Notes: generated by a model not told the origin, from the letters alone. A stretch of DNA of 64,000 bases from Xanthobacteraceae bacterium (GCA_024508855.1 JANINJ010000075.1:62001-126000); one strand, 5' to 3'. Positions 8,323 to 18,102 are shown, counted from the stretch's first letter. Program-made: numbers and translations.

Positions 8323-10200
8323 TCAAACGCCTTCGAACTGCAGCCGCGCCAGCCGTGCGTACAGTCCGTTGGCGGCGACCAGCGAAGCGTGGGTGCCCTG
8401 CTCGACGATGCGGCCCTGATCCATGACCAGGATACGATCGCACGACAACACCGTCGCGAGACGGTGCGCGATCACCAGCGTGGTGCGGTGGCGCATCAGT
8501 TCTTCCAGCGCGGTTTGCACCAGGGTTTCGGATTCCGCGTCGAGCGACGACGTCGCCTCATCGAGCAACAGCAGCGGCGCGTCGCGCAGGATGGCACGCG
8601 CGATCGCGATGCGCTGGCGCTGACCGCCGGACAGCGTCACGCCGCGTTCGCCAAGCTGCGCATCGAAGCCGCCGGGCAACCGGCGAATGAATTCGGTAGC
8701 ATGGGCGAGATCGGCGGCGCGCTCGACATCGGCATCGCTGGCATCCGGCCGCCCGAAGCGGATGTTGTCGCGCGCACTGGCGGCGAACACCACGGAGTCC
8801 TGCGGCACCAGCGCGATGCGGGCGCGCACCTCGCGCGGATCGGCGGCGCGGATCGGCACACCATCGAGCGAAATCTCGCCGCTCAACGGATCGTAGAAGC
8901 GCAGCAACAGATGAAAAAGCGTGCTCTTCCCCGCGCCCGACGGACCAACGATCGCGACCTTCTCGCCGGCGCGAACCGAGAGCGAGATGCCATCGACGAC
9001 GTTCACCTGAGGCCGGGTCGGATAGGCAAAGCGCACGTTATCGAACGCCACATCGCCGCGCGGCGGAGATGGCAGCACGCGTGCGACCGGCGGCGCGGTG
9101 ATCGCCGGCTTGATGCCGAGGATTTCGAATAGCCGCTCGGCGGCGCCGGACGCCGAGGAAATCTCGCCCCATACCTCGCTCAACTGCCCGAGCGCAGTCG
9201 CAGCGAAGGCGGCATAGAGCACGAACTGGCCGAGGCGACCGGCGGTCATGTTACCGATCAGCACGTCATGCGAGCCGACCCACAAGATCACCACCACGCT
9301 GGTGAAGACGATGAAGATAATGATGGCGGTCAGCACCGCACGGGCGCGGCTCGATCCGCGCGCAGCCTCGTAGGCCTGCTCGACCTCCGTGGTGAAACGC
9401 CGGCTCGCCAGCCGCTCGCTGGTGAAGGCCTGCACGGTACGGATCGCGCCGATCAATTCGGACGCATAGGCCGTGGCATCCGCGAGCGTGTCCTGCGCGG
9501 TGCGCGACAGCCGCCGCACCCAGCGCCCGAACGCCACCAGCGGCAGCACGATCAGCGGGATCGCCGCCAGCACGAATCCCGACAGGCGCGGACTGGTGAT
9601 GACCATCATCGAGGCAGCGCCGATAAACAGCACCAGATTGCGCAGCGCGACCGACACCGACGAGCCGACCGCCGATTTGATCTGCGTGGTGTCGGCAGTC
9701 AACCGCGACACCAGTTCGCCACTTCGCGCCGAGTCGAAGAAGGATGACGACAACGACGTCAAATGGGCGAACACATCGCTGCGGAGATCGGCGACGATCC
9801 GTTCGCCCAACGTCGTCACGAGATAATAACGAAACGCGCTTGCGCCCGCGAGTACTGCGACCACCGCGATCATCACGCTGAAGTAGCTGTTGATCATGGC
9901 GACGCCTTCGGGGCTGAAGCCGAAGTCGATCATGCGCCGAACCGCGACCGGCACGATCAGGGTCGTCACCGCTGCGATTACGAGCGCGACAAGCGCCAGA
10001 AATGCGCGGCCACGATAGCGCGCAACATAGGGCGCCAGTGCAAGCAGCGGCCGCAACCGCGCCCGTCCCGCGCTGCCGTCTGTCGTTGCCGCCACGGCAT
10101 CAGCCAGCGGCATCGCCTTGTCGTCGGCAACCGCCGCTGCATCCGGGACCATTTCCAATGGCAATGCGACTGCCGCCGCCTGTCTGTCTTTGTGTCGCAT
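8323..10200 (-). CDS. ABC exporter, fused permease and ATPase (MsbA-like)
   Basis: A 625-residue half-transporter that would work as a homodimer. A type-1 exporter membrane domain with six helices (about residues 55-330) is followed by the nucleotide-binding domain: Walker [10 protein letters not shown] (Lys425), signature [14 protein letters not shown], Walker [13 protein letters not shown] and the switch His in VIAHRLATV. It resembles the MsbA/ABCB group used for lipids, peptides or drugs; the substrate cannot be assigned. The N-terminal 50 residues are Ala-rich and poorly conserved-looking. It is convergent with the GNAT gene (4 bp apart) and divergent from rpmE. Confidence 0.88.
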   Translation of the reverse strand: MRHKDRQAAAVALPLEMVPDAAAVADDKAMPLADAVAATTDGSAGRARLRPLLALAPYVARYRGRAFLALVALVIAAVTTLIVPVAVRRMIDFGFSPEGVAMINSYFSVMIAVVAVLAGASAFRYYLVTTLGERIVADLRSDVFAHLTSLSSSFFDSARSGELVSRLTADTTQIKSAVGSSVSVALRNLVLFIGAASMMVITSPRLSGFVLAAIPLIVLPLVAFGRWVRRLSRTAQDTLADATAYASELIGAIRTVQAFTSERLASRRFTTEVEQAYEAARGSSRARAVLTAIIIFIVFTSVVVILWVGSHDVLIGNMTAGRLGQFVLYAAFAATALGQLSEVWGEISSASGAAERLFEILGIKPAITAPPVARVLPSPPRGDVAFDNVRFAYPTRPQVNVVDGISLSVRAGEKVAIVGPSGAGKSTLFHLLLRFYDPLSGEISLDGVPIRAADPREVRARIALVPQDSVVFAASARDNIRFGRPDASDADVERAADLAHATEFIRRLPGGFDAQLGERGVTLSGGQRQRIAIARAILRDAPLLLLDEATSSLDAESETLVQTALEELMRHRTTLVIAHRLATVLSCDRILVMDQGRIVEQGTHASLVAANGLYARLARLQFEGV

Positions 10201-10310
10201 CGCAGAACCCGTCCCGTCTCGCCGCCACCGCTTCTTACAGGGATTCCAGATCGGTGGACGCTTCCCAGATAGGCCCCGCGGGAGCCGCTGGCAAATGCCG
10301 GGCAGCGCGC

Positions 10311-10339
10311 TTGTCTCGAGGACCCGTCTGCGTTATAGA
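10311..10339 (+). promoter_or_regulatory. Predicted sigma-70 promoter of rpmE
   Basis: TTGTCT (10311-10316) and TATAGA (10334-10339) are separated by 17 bp, giving a predicted start near 10346 and a leader of about 55 nt before rpmE. Confidence 0.55.
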
Positions 10340-10401
10340 GCGGCCCAAATCCCGTACTTTGTTAAATCGCAATGAGGCGCCGGGCGCCCAAGGAATATGC
10401 C

Positions 10402-10629
10402 ATGAAAGCCGAAATTCACCCGGATTATCATAACATTACCGTGGTTATGACCGACGGCACCGAGTACCAGACCCGCTCCACCTGGGGCAAGGAAGGCGAC
10501 AAGCTGAACCTGGACATCGATTCCAAGTCGCATCCGGCCTGGACCGGCGGCACCCAGCAGCTGCTCGACCGCGGCGGCCGCGTCTCGCGCTTCCAGAAGA
10601 AATTCTCGGGCTTCCTCAAGAAGGATTGA
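10402..10629 (+). CDS. rpmE: 50S ribosomal protein L31
   Basis: A 75-residue ribosomal protein L31 of the large subunit. The N-terminus [20 protein letters not shown] and the later [26 protein letters not shown] match the family. The zinc-binding Cys residues of the C+ form are missing, as in the zinc-independent L31 type typical of alphaproteobacteria. The start at 10402 is chosen over an in-frame ATG at 10372 because AAGGA precedes it and the family N-terminus begins there. A strong intrinsic terminator follows, so it is probably transcribed alone. Confidence 0.95.
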   Translation: MKAEIHPDYHNITVVMTDGTEYQTRSTWGKEGDKLNLDIDSKSHPAWTGGTQQLLDRGGRVSRFQKKFSGFLKKD

Positions 10630-10681
10630 TCGCCTGGACGCCTGCCCGGCAGGCGGGAACCGGAGAGATCCCAGAAACGTC

Positions 10682-10709
10682 AAAGGCCCTCGCAGAGCGA
10701 GGGCCTTTT
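10682..10709 (+). terminator. Intrinsic terminator of rpmE (likely bidirectional)
   Basis: A 12-bp perfect stem AAAGGCCCTCGC / GCGAGGGCCTTT with loop AGA. The stem ends in A and T runs on both sides, so it can also stop the convergent rcdA transcript. Confidence 0.85.
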
Positions 10710-10743
10710 CGCGTTTCCGACTGCAGATCGAGCGTGCGGGAAA

Positions 10744-11265
10744 TCAGCCGGTCTGGCGCTCGAAAGCTTCCTTGAGCAGATTGAGTTGCGGCATCAGCGG
10801 ATTGCCGATCGTGCTGCGTTCCGTCGCGGGCGCATGGATGGTGGCATCGAGACGGCGCACCTTGGCCTGCAGGGTCATCGATCGTCCGATCAATTCCTGC
10901 AACTGTTCAGGCAGCTTTTCAATCAGTTCGGGCGTACCGGGTTCGGCGGCGCTGAGCTTGACCTTGGTTTTTTCCCGGTTGGCCTGGGTCAGCGTCATCT
11001 CGCCTTCCCTGACGGCGCGATGCAGCAGCAGCCATGAGGCGAGCTGCATCAGACGGGTGGTCAGGCGCATGCTCTCGGTGGCGTAGGTGAGGCTGACGGC
11101 GCGATCGAGCATTTTGGCCTCGGCGCGGCCGGCGCCATCGAGATAGGACGCGGTCTCCTCGACCAAATCCATTCCTTCGCGGAACAGCGCCCCGAATGCC
11201 GCCGAATTGGTAAGCCGCTCGCTCAGATTGACCAGACCGAGTTCGGCCTTCGAACGATCCGACAT
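10744..11265 (-). CDS. rcdA: RcdA / DUF1465 family protein (CtrA degradation adaptor)
   Basis: A 173-residue helical protein of the DUF1465 family. The Caulobacter member RcdA is an adaptor that helps the ClpXP protease degrade the cell-cycle regulator CtrA at the pole. Family-like features here are the N-terminal helical part (LVNLSERLTNSAAFGALFREGMDLVEETASYLDG) and the central MRLTTRLMQLASWLLLHRAV. A variable C-terminal tail follows. The start ATG has GAGGCG upstream. Candidate CtrA boxes occur elsewhere in this window in front of the pilus genes. The function is transferred by family and not shown by the sequence itself. Confidence 0.78.
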   Translation of the reverse strand: MSDRSKAELGLVNLSERLTNSAAFGALFREGMDLVEETASYLDGAGRAEAKMLDRAVSLTYATESMRLTTRLMQLASWLLLHRAVREGEMTLTQANREKTKVKLSAAEPGTPELIEKLPEQLQELIGRSMTLQAKVRRLDATIHAPATERSTIGNPLMPQLNLLKEAFERQTG

Positions 11266-11520
11266 GGTAATTTACGCCTCACACAACCTGTTACATCGAT
11301 AAACCACGATCTCGATCACGGGTGAGAACGCATGCTCGCCCTGTCAGATAGCGCTTCCGCGGCATGCGGTCGTGCCGCGAAGCTAAAAGCTGCCAAATGA
11401 TCCAAGGCCGAGCCGGTTTATAGTGAACAAATCATTACGCTCCCGGGGGCCGGAGTCCAGCGGAGGCGGCGTGAAACATGAATTATGGTTTCCAGCGCCT
11501 CCCGGGCACTAGATGCAGGC

Positions 11521-11547
11521 AAAAAAGAGCCGCCGTTGCCGGCGGCT
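11521..11547 (-). terminator. Intrinsic terminator, minus strand
   Basis: On the minus strand, AGCCGCC-GGCAAC-GGCGGCT forms a 7-bp GC stem followed by C and six T residues (11526-11521). Confidence 0.85.
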
Positions 11548-11640
11548 AAAGTTAATAACAGGGAGGCGTCAAACAGAGTGGACAGGAGCCACTCGGTGTC
11601 CAAACAAGGACATCTCATTGATAATCCAGAAGCCTTAATT
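11521..11640 (-). ncRNA. Candidate small RNA or 3'-UTR RNA ending in a strong terminator
   Basis: Read on the minus strand, this segment folds into a small hairpin GTCC-N6-GGAC (11598-11611), a second hairpin GAGTGG / CCACTC (11576-11594) whose loop reads CTCCTGT, a single-stranded stretch with CCTCCC, and then a classic intrinsic terminator. CUCCU and CCUCCC in exposed positions are anti-Shine-Dalgarno motifs, a feature of several alphaproteobacterial regulatory sRNAs. It could be an independent sRNA or be processed from the 3' end of the DUF1192 transcript. The 5' end is a guess, as no clear promoter was found. Confidence 0.45.
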
Positions 11641-11707
11641 GATCGTAAATGAATGATTCCGTTCAAACTTCGTTTGCCATTCCACGGAACCCAACCGAAA
11701 GCCGGAT

Positions 11708-11899
11708 TCAGCTCTTGAAGAAGCTGGCCGCGGCATCACGCGACGCCCGCTTCTTGTCGATCTCCGCCTGCAGCCGCGCGATTTCCGTCGTCAGCAGCGC
11801 GATGCGCTCGCCAAGCTCGTCGACGGACAACAGCGACAAGTCCTGACCAATATCGTGGGTAATCTTCCGTCTCGGCTTCTCGTCGTCCTCGATCGCCAT
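11708..11899 (-). CDS. DUF1192 family protein
   Basis: A 63-residue protein of the DUF1192 family of small alphaproteobacterial proteins of unknown function. The sequence is nearly all helix, with a coiled-coil stretch (SVDELGERIALLTTEIARLQAEIDKK). The start at 11899 is fixed by AGGAGGTGG directly upstream; the open frame runs further to 11941 without another good site. It is divergent from the quinone oxidoreductase gene (126 bp apart). Confidence 0.85.
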   Translation of the reverse strand: MAIEDDEKPRRKITHDIGQDLSLLSVDELGERIALLTTEIARLQAEIDKKRASRDAAASFFKS

Positions 11900-12025
11900 T
11901 TTCCACCTCCTGCTCTGGTTTTTGCGGCGGCTTCGGCTCAACCGTCGGTGAGCCCGGTTGCCTCCGGCAACACGGCTGTCTAATCAAGTGCCTGATTTCC
12001 CATTAGCCTGCCGCAAGGACTCATC

Positions 12026-13024
12026 ATGGACAAGCTGCCCGCGCAAATGACCGTTATCGGCATCAGCAAACCCGGTGGACCGGAGGTGCTGATCCCCGAA
12101 ACCCGCGCGGTGCCAGTGCCTGGAGCCGGTGAAGTTCTGATCAAGGTCGCGGCCGCCGGCGTCAATCGTCCCGACGTTGCGCAGCGCTCCGGCAGCTATC
12201 CGCCGCCGCCCGGCGCCAGCGACCTGCCCGGTCTCGAAGTGGCCGGCACCGTGGTTGCGGTCGGTCCCGGCGCGACAAAGCACAAGATCGGCGACAAGGT
12301 GATGTCACTGGTGGCCGGCGGCGGCTACGCCGAATACTGCATCGCACCGGACGCGCAGGCGATGACGGTGCCGGATGCACTGTCCATGACCGAAGCCGGC
12401 GCCACGCCGGAAACGCTGATGACGGTATGGCACAATGTATTCGAGCGCGGCGGACTGAAGGCCGGCGAAACGCTGCTGATCCACGGCGGCTCGTCCGGCA
12501 TCGGCACCATGGCGATTCAACTCGCCAAAGCATTCGGCGCGAAGGTGATCGTCACCGTCGGATCGCAGGACAAGGCCGACGCGTGCCTCAAGCTCGGCGC
12601 CGATCATGCGATCAACTACAAGACCGAGGATTTCGTCGCGCGAACCCGCGAGATCACCGGCAAAGCCGGCGTCAATCTCATCCTCGACATGGTGGGCGGC
12701 GATTACATCGAGAAGAATTACGACGCGGCGGCGATGGATGGCCGCATCGTGCAGATCGCGTTCCTCGGCGGCCCGAAGGCCACCGTCAATTTCGCGAAAC
12801 TGATGACGAAGCGCCTGAATCACACCGGATCGACGCTGCGTCCGCGTTCCGCGGAGGACAAGGCCGCCATGGTCAGCGCGATCGAGGCCAAGGTGATGCC
12901 GCTGATCCGCGACGGCAGGGTCAAGCCCTTGATGGATAGTTCTTTCCCGCTGCGCGACGCCGTAAAGGCGCATCAGCGGATGGAGACCAGCCAACATATT
13001 GGCAAAATTGTGTTGACGATCTAA
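12026..13024 (+). CDS. NAD(P)H-quinone oxidoreductase, zinc-independent MDR family (PIG3-like)
   Basis: A 332-residue medium-chain dehydrogenase/reductase of the quinone oxidoreductase branch. The GroES-like N-terminal half contains GVNRPDVAQRSGSYPPPPGASDLPGLEVAGTV, the signature of PIG3-type enzymes. The Rossmann half has HGGSSGIGTMAIQLAKAFGA for NAD(P)H binding. Zinc-ligand Cys residues are absent. It would reduce quinones or other activated carbonyl compounds in the cytosol. AAGGA lies upstream of the start. It stands alone, divergent from the DUF1192 gene. Confidence 0.88.
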   Translation: MDKLPAQMTVIGISKPGGPEVLIPETRAVPVPGAGEVLIKVAAAGVNRPDVAQRSGSYPPPPGASDLPGLEVAGTVVAVGPGATKHKIGDKVMSLVAGGGYAEYCIAPDAQAMTVPDALSMTEAGATPETLMTVWHNVFERGGLKAGETLLIHGGSSGIGTMAIQLAKAFGAKVIVTVGSQDKADACLKLGADHAINYKTEDFVARTREITGKAGVNLILDMVGGDYIEKNYDAAAMDGRIVQIAFLGGPKATVNFAKLMTKRLNHTGSTLRPRSAEDKAAMVSAIEAKVMPLIRDGRVKPLMDSSFPLRDAVKAHQRMETSQHIGKIVLTI

Positions 13025-13245
13025 GCGGTTGATATAGCCGGAAACCCTTTGATTTCCTTCGTATTCGTGTCATCTATCGACGCACGGGGCACGGGTTGGC
13101 GAGAACGGAACGCGAGGGAAAGCGGCCGGACTGTAGATGTTGTTTGCGACAAGGGTCGCTTGCGGCAGATGCGTTCCGCATTCGCGCCCCGCTCCATCTC
13201 TTCCAGCACTTCGACCCTCGTTGAACGAACCGCGGAGACTTGAGA

Positions 13246-16122
13246 TTGCGCCTCTTCAAGTTCCTTGCGCCCCTCGCGCTGGGCCTTGCGCTTTTTGCCT
13301 CGACGCTGCCGGCGCATGCAGTCGATGCGGTCAGCGTCAGGAGCGATGCACCCGCAATCGATCTCACTGCGGTTCTCGATCATCAGCAGAGCGACACCGA
13401 CCGCATTCAGGTCTCGACCGCGCCGGGCACGGACGGCATTGTTCGCCGTGTCGAAGTGCGCGCGCGCGAGGGCGGTCACAACTGGGTGGTGTTCGCGCTC
13501 GCCAATAACACCGACGACCAGCTCGACCGCCTGATCGTCGCGCCGCACTATCGTATCGTGTCGTCGGGATTGTTGTGGCCGGATCTCGGGCTCTCGCGCA
13601 TCGCAACGATCACGCCTTCGACGGGCGACCGCCCCGAGCGGCAGGAAAACGCCACCGCGGACATCTTCCGCATCACGCTCGATCCAGGTGCGGTGGTCAC
13701 TTACGTCGCCGAATTGCGCACCGACAAACTGCCGCAGCTCTATCTGTGGGAGCCGGACGCCTACAAGGACAAGGTCAACTCCTTCACGCTCTATCAGGGC
13801 ATCGTGATCGGCATTTCCGGCTTGTTGGCGCTGGTGCTTACCATCCTGTTCGTCGTGAAGGGCAGCATCATGTTTCCTGCCGCCGCCGCGCTGGCGTGGG
13901 CGGTGCTGGTCTATATCGGCGTCGACTTCGGCTTCTGGGGCAAGGTGCTCGACATGTCGGCCGGCGCCGAGCGCGTCTGGCGCGCCTCGGGCGAGGCAAT
14001 GCTGGCGGCGACGCTATTAGTGTTTCTGTTCGCCTACCTGAATCTCAATCGCTGGCACGTGCGCTATTCGCACATCACGCTGGGATGGCTCGCCTTCCTC
14101 GGCTCGCTGGTCGCGCTGGCACTGTTCGATCCCGCCGTCGCCTCCGGCATCGCGCGCATTTCGCTGGCGATGATCGCGGTGTTCGGCTTTGCGCTGATCG
14201 TCTACCTCTCGACGCACGGTTTCGATCGCGCCGTGCTGCTGATCCCAACCTGGTTCCTGCTGGTGGTCTGGGTTGTCGCGGCCGGGATGACCGTAGAGGG
14301 CAGCGTCACCAACGATATCGTCGGTCCTGCCCTGCTCGGCGGCCTCGTGCTGATCGTGATGCTGATCGGCTTCACGGTGATGCAGCACGCCTTCGCCGGC
14401 GGCACCACCGGCAGCGGCGTAGTGTCGGACGTGGAGCGGCGCGCACTGGCGCTGATCGGCTCCGGCGACCTGATCTGGGACTGGGACGTCTCCGCCGACA
14501 AGGTGTTCACCAGTTCAGAAACCGAAACGCTGCTGGGATTGAAACGGGGGGCGCTGGAAGGCCCTGCCGCGACTTGGCTCGAAGTGCTGCATCCGCTCGA
14601 CCAGGATCGTTTCCGCGCCGCGCTGGACAGCGTGCTCGACCAGCGACGCGGCCGCCTGCAGCAAGACTTCCGGCTGCGCACGTCGGACGGGCACTTCCTC
14701 TGGTTCTCGCTGAAGGCGCGTCCGGTGGTCGGCTCCGACGGCGAAGTCGCGCGGGTGATCGGTACGCTCACCGACGTCACCGAAAGCAAGAACGCCGAAG
14801 AACGGCTGCTGCACGACTCGGTGCATGACAATCTGACCGGCCTGCCCAATCGCCAGTTGTTCGTCGACCGGCTCGCCAGCCTCACAGGCCTGTCCAAATC
14901 GGTCAACGGTTCGCGCCCGACGGTGATGGTGATCGACATCGATCGCTTCAAGCAGGTCAACGATTCGGTTGGTGTCGCGGTCGGCGATTCCATCCTGCTG
15001 ACGCTGGCGCGACGGCTCACGCGCATCCTCAAGCCGCAGGACACGCTGACCCGCCTGGCCGGCGATCAGTTCGGACTGATCCTGATGTCGGAACAGGATT
15101 CGGCGCGCATCACCGCCTTCGCCGAGACCATTCGCAAAACTATCCGCGCACCGATCGCCTTCAACGATCGCGAAATATTCCTGACCGCATCGATCGGCCT
15201 CGCCCTTGGCGATCCGCAGGGACCGCCCAACGACGACATCATCAAGGATGCCGAACTGGCGATGTATCACTCCAAGCGCATCGGCGGCGACCGCATCGAC
15301 GTCTACAAGCCGGCGATGCGGTCGCGCAAGAACGATCGGCTGACGCTGGAATCCGAACTCCGGCGCGCCATCGAACGCAAGGAGATCACCATCCTGTATC
15401 AGCCGATCGTGCGGCTGGAAGATCGTTCGATCGCAGGATTCGAAGCGCTGGCGCGCTGGGATCACCCCAAGCTCGGCCGCATGTCGCCGGTCGAATTCAT
15501 CGGCATCGCGGAACAATCCGGCCTGATCATCGACCTCGGCATGTCCGTGCTGGACCAGGCCGCACGGCAACTCAGCGTGTGGCAACGGGCGATGCGCTCG
15601 CGGGCACCGATTTCCGTCAGTGTGAACGTGTCGTCGCGGCAATTGCTGCGTCACGATCTGATCCACGACATCCGCACCGTGTTGTCGCGCTCATCGGTGG
15701 TGCGCGGCACGCTCAAGCTCGAATTGACTGAATCGCTGGTGATGGAAAATCCGGAGCACGCCGCGCAGATGCTGGCGCGCATCCGCGAACTCGGCGTCGG
15801 CCTGTCGCTGGACGACTTCGGCACCGGTCACTCCTCGCTGTCCTATCTGCAGCGCTTCCCGTTCGACACCATCAAGATCGACCAGTCCTTCGTGCGCACG
15901 ACCAGCCGCGGCACGCGTCCGGTGATCCTGAAGTCGATCATCGCACTGGCGCACGATCTCGGCATGGACGTGGTGGCCGAAGGCGCGGAAACCGATTCCG
16001 ACGCAGTCGAGCTCTACCAGCTCGGGTGCGAATTCGCGCAGGGCTTCGCATTCGGCGAGCCGATGGACGCCGATGCCGCGATGCGGCTGCTGACGGAAGA
16101 GCGGCTCGAGGCGGCGAACTAG
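13246..16122 (+). CDS. Membrane-bound PAS-GGDEF-EAL protein, probable c-di-GMP phosphodiesterase
   Basis: About 958 residues. A signal-like N-terminus leads to a periplasmic domain of about 150 residues, then seven predicted membrane helices (about 184-383), the layout of 7TMR-DISM receptors. A PAS domain (about 398-515), a GGDEF-type domain and an EAL domain follow. The GGDEF motif reads AGDQF (about 605-609), so the cyclase is probably inactive. The EAL domain keeps EAL (733-735), DDFGTG (856-861) and the other acidic positions, so c-di-GMP hydrolysis is likely. The start is a TTG; the one at 13246 has GGAG 8 nt upstream and is preferred to the TTG at 13240. No partner gene adjoins. Confidence 0.88.
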   Translation: MRLFKFLAPLALGLALFASTLPAHAVDAVSVRSDAPAIDLTAVLDHQQSDTDRIQVSTAPGTDGIVRRVEVRAREGGHNWVVFALANNTDDQLDRLIVAPHYRIVSSGLLWPDLGLSRIATITPSTGDRPERQENATADIFRITLDPGAVVTYVAELRTDKLPQLYLWEPDAYKDKVNSFTLYQGIVIGISGLLALVLTILFVVKGSIMFPAAAALAWAVLVYIGVDFGFWGKVLDMSAGAERVWRASGEAMLAATLLVFLFAYLNLNRWHVRYSHITLGWLAFLGSLVALALFDPAVASGIARISLAMIAVFGFALIVYLSTHGFDRAVLLIPTWFLLVVWVVAAGMTVEGSVTNDIVGPALLGGLVLIVMLIGFTVMQHAFAGGTTGSGVVSDVERRALALIGSGDLIWDWDVSADKVFTSSETETLLGLKRGALEGPAATWLEVLHPLDQDRFRAALDSVLDQRRGRLQQDFRLRTSDGHFLWFSLKARPVVGSDGEVARVIGTLTDVTESKNAEERLLHDSVHDNLTGLPNRQLFVDRLASLTGLSKSVNGSRPTVMVIDIDRFKQVNDSVGVAVGDSILLTLARRLTRILKPQDTLTRLAGDQFGLILMSEQDSARITAFAETIRKTIRAPIAFNDREIFLTASIGLALGDPQGPPNDDIIKDAELAMYHSKRIGGDRIDVYKPAMRSRKNDRLTLESELRRAIERKEITILYQPIVRLEDRSIAGFEALARWDHPKLGRMSPVEFIGIAEQSGLIIDLGMSVLDQAARQLSVWQRAMRSRAPISVSVNVSSRQLLRHDLIHDIRTVLSRSSVVRGTLKLELTESLVMENPEHAAQMLARIRELGVGLSLDDFGTGHSSLSYLQRFPFDTIKIDQSFVRTTSRGTRPVILKSIIALAHDLGMDVVAEGAETDSDAVELYQLGCEFAQGFAFGEPMDADAAMRLLTEERLEAAN

Positions 16123-16262
16123 CCGCAGCGTCCACGGCATGTGCGCGGGATGGAAATAATAACCCCCCGTATTTCCGTTCGCGCTGATCCGGCCGCCACT
16201 GGCGCTTAAGGCGACAGAATGATCCGGACCATCACCCAACCTATTTCGATTGAGGGAAAGAG

Positions 16263-17204
16263 ATGAACATCACACCCGCAGCCTCGAACCAGGCGAGCGT
16301 TCGCGAACCGGTAAAGCGCGCCGACTTCGGTCGGGTCTCGGTCTTCTTCGGCGACAAGAACGGGAAATACCCGGACGGAAACCAGGTTCTCGTCCGCGGT
16401 TCGGACACCCGCGCTGCGCTCGACGCCCCGATCGTCGCGAACGCCATCGGCCCTGAATTCGACGCCACCGAACTGGTGGTGATGGGCCATGTCCATGAGG
16501 ACCATATGGCGGGCCTCCATCGCCTTCCGCATGCGCCCGTGTATGTGCACGAGGCCGATCTGGACGCGGCGCGGAGTTGGGACGGGCTGGTCGCAGCGTT
16601 CGGCGTCACCGATCAGATGCGGATTCCGGAGATGCATGATCGCTTCCAGCGCGATTTCTTTTACGCGCCGCGACCGGATGCAAAGGGTTACGTTGACGGC
16701 GCGTCATGGGATCTCGGCGAGGTTCGGATTCGCGCCTTTCACATGCCGGGCCACACCGCCGGTCATTGCGTCCTGCTGGTCGAACCGGAAGGCGTGGCCT
16801 TCATCGGCGACATCGATCTCACCGGCTTTGGACCATACTACGGCGACGCCTCCTCCAGTCTGTCCGGCTTCCGCCGCAGCCTGGCAACGTTGCCGGAAAT
16901 TCCGGCGAAGGTCTGGGTCACGGCGCATCATCGCGGCGTCTACACCGATCGCGTGCGTTTCATGGACGATCTCGCCGCCTATGCCGCCAAGATCGACGAG
17001 CGCGAACAGCGCCTGCTGGCGATGCTGCGCGAATCTCCGAAGATTCTTGAGCAACTGGTCGCGCAGCGGCTGCTCTATCCGCCGCATTATGAGAGCCCGT
17101 GGGTGGAAGCGGCAGAAACCCGCACCATCGCGCAACATCTCGCCGAACTTGTCGAAGACGGTCGGGTGCAGGCGGACGATCACGGTATCTATCGGCCGCG
17201 ATAA
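16263..17204 (+). CDS. MBL-fold metallo-hydrolase
   Basis: A 313-residue metallo-beta-lactamase-fold hydrolase. The metal-binding motif is present as HVHEDH (His76, His78, Asp80, His81), with the later His in PGHTAGHCVL and Asp in FIGDIDLTGFGPYYGD. A C-terminal helical domain of about 90 residues resembles that of glyoxalase II/LACTB2-like proteins. The substrate is unknown; thioester or lactone hydrolysis is typical of the fold. GGGAAAG precedes the start. It is convergent with yqgE, and a repeat lies between them. Confidence 0.85.
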   Translation: MNITPAASNQASVREPVKRADFGRVSVFFGDKNGKYPDGNQVLVRGSDTRAALDAPIVANAIGPEFDATELVVMGHVHEDHMAGLHRLPHAPVYVHEADLDAARSWDGLVAAFGVTDQMRIPEMHDRFQRDFFYAPRPDAKGYVDGASWDLGEVRIRAFHMPGHTAGHCVLLVEPEGVAFIGDIDLTGFGPYYGDASSSLSGFRRSLATLPEIPAKVWVTAHHRGVYTDRVRFMDDLAAYAAKIDEREQRLLAMLRESPKILEQLVAQRLLYPPHYESPWVEAAETRTIAQHLAELVEDGRVQADDHGIYRPR

Positions 17205-17250
17205 ACGACGCATCGCACTGGATAGGCACAAGTCCGTTCGAAACCGCGCT

Positions 17251-17320
17251 AAAGCGTTTTCAAGCGAAGTGGATACCGGTTCGCATGAAGAAAACGCGTC
17301 ACATCAAAATCCTAGAGCCT
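17251..17320. repeat. Dispersed intergenic repeat with GCGTTTTC / GAAAACGC stem
   Basis: A roughly 70-bp element between two convergent genes, with inverted arms GCGTTTTC (17254-17261) and GAAAACGC (17289-17296). From general familiarity, this sequence type (AAGCGTTTTCAAGCGAAGTG and onward) recurs in intergenic regions of Hyphomicrobiales genomes. There is one copy in this window, so its repeat status rests on recall and not on what is shown here. Confidence 0.55.
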
Positions 17321-17965
17321 TTAGGCGTGGCCGGCCGCGTTCGACAGCATGCCGGGATCGATGCCGATCTTGCGCAGCGCGCGCAAATACTTGTCCTCGA
17401 TGTCGTCGCCGAATACCAGTTCGGGATCCGCGGGACAATGCAGCCAGCCGTTGCTCTGGATTTCCGTCTCCAGTTGCCCCGGAGCCCAGCCGGCATAGCC
17501 GAGCGCCAGAATGGCGTGTTTCGGCCCCTCGCCCGTGGCTATGGCCTTGAGGATATCCAGGGTCGCGGTCAGGCAGATGTCGTCGTCGATCGGCAGCGTC
17601 GCATCCTTGATGAAGAAATCGCTGGAATGCAGCACGAAGCCGCGCCCGGTCTCCACCGGACCGCCCTTCAGCACCTTCATCGACTCGGCATTTTCCGGCA
17701 GCTTGATCTGGTCGCTGTCGGCGATGATGTCGAGCTGGACGAGCAATTCCGGGAAATCGATGCTGCCGGCCGGGCGGTTAACGATAATGCCCATCGCGCC
17801 CTCGGACGAATGCGCGCAAACGTAGATCACCGACCGTGCAAAACGCTCGTCTTCCATCACCGGCATCGCCACCAGCATCTGGCCGTCGAGATAGCCACGG
17901 CCCACAGTGTCGTCATCTGCTGCGGCAGGGCGATCGGCTTTGAGCGTTTTGTGCACACTGGTCAT
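17321..17965 (-). CDS. YqgE/AlgH family protein
   Basis: About 214 residues of the YqgE/AlgH family (formerly DUF179), small cytosolic proteins of unclear role. Family-like blocks are [44 protein letters not shown], the [15 protein letters not shown] motif, and [33 protein letters not shown]. The start at 17965 ([11 protein letters not shown]) is preferred, while the open frame extends to 18025. It is divergent from the DsbD-N-like gene with under 140 bp between starts, so their promoters share a short region. Confidence 0.88.
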   Translation of the reverse strand: MTSVHKTLKADRPAAADDDTVGRGYLDGQMLVAMPVMEDERFARSVIYVCAHSSEGAMGIIVNRPAGSIDFPELLVQLDIIADSDQIKLPENAESMKVLKGGPVETGRGFVLHSSDFFIKDATLPIDDDICLTATLDILKAIATGEGPKHAILALGYAGWAPGQLETEIQSNGWLHCPADPELVFGDDIEDKYLRALRKIGIDPGMLSNAAGHA

Positions 17966-18102
17966 GGCCAACTCAATCTCGCCTTGTTCTGCATCCTGAT
18001 ATTGGGTCGGGTTTCTGTCAATCAACCATCTGGCGTAAGCTTGATGGTCACATCACAGGCAATTCAATAGTTTACAATGAGCCTACCCTGTAAATACGTC
18101 GC

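Larger units (their letters stand above)
11266..11707. other. Intergenic region with candidate sRNA
   Basis: 442 bp between two minus-strand genes (DUF1192 and rcdA). No convincing protein gene is seen; an 82-codon minus-strand frame at 11418-11666 has no ribosome-binding site or family resemblance. The left half should contain the rcdA promoter and has a GC-rich hairpin near 11361-11381. The right half holds the structured element and strong terminator described separately. Confidence 0.6.

Noticed and set aside
11418-11666. 82-codon minus-strand protein gene between DUF1192 and rcdA
   Set aside because: There is no ribosome-binding site and no recognisable family, and it runs through a strong terminator hairpin and structured RNA.
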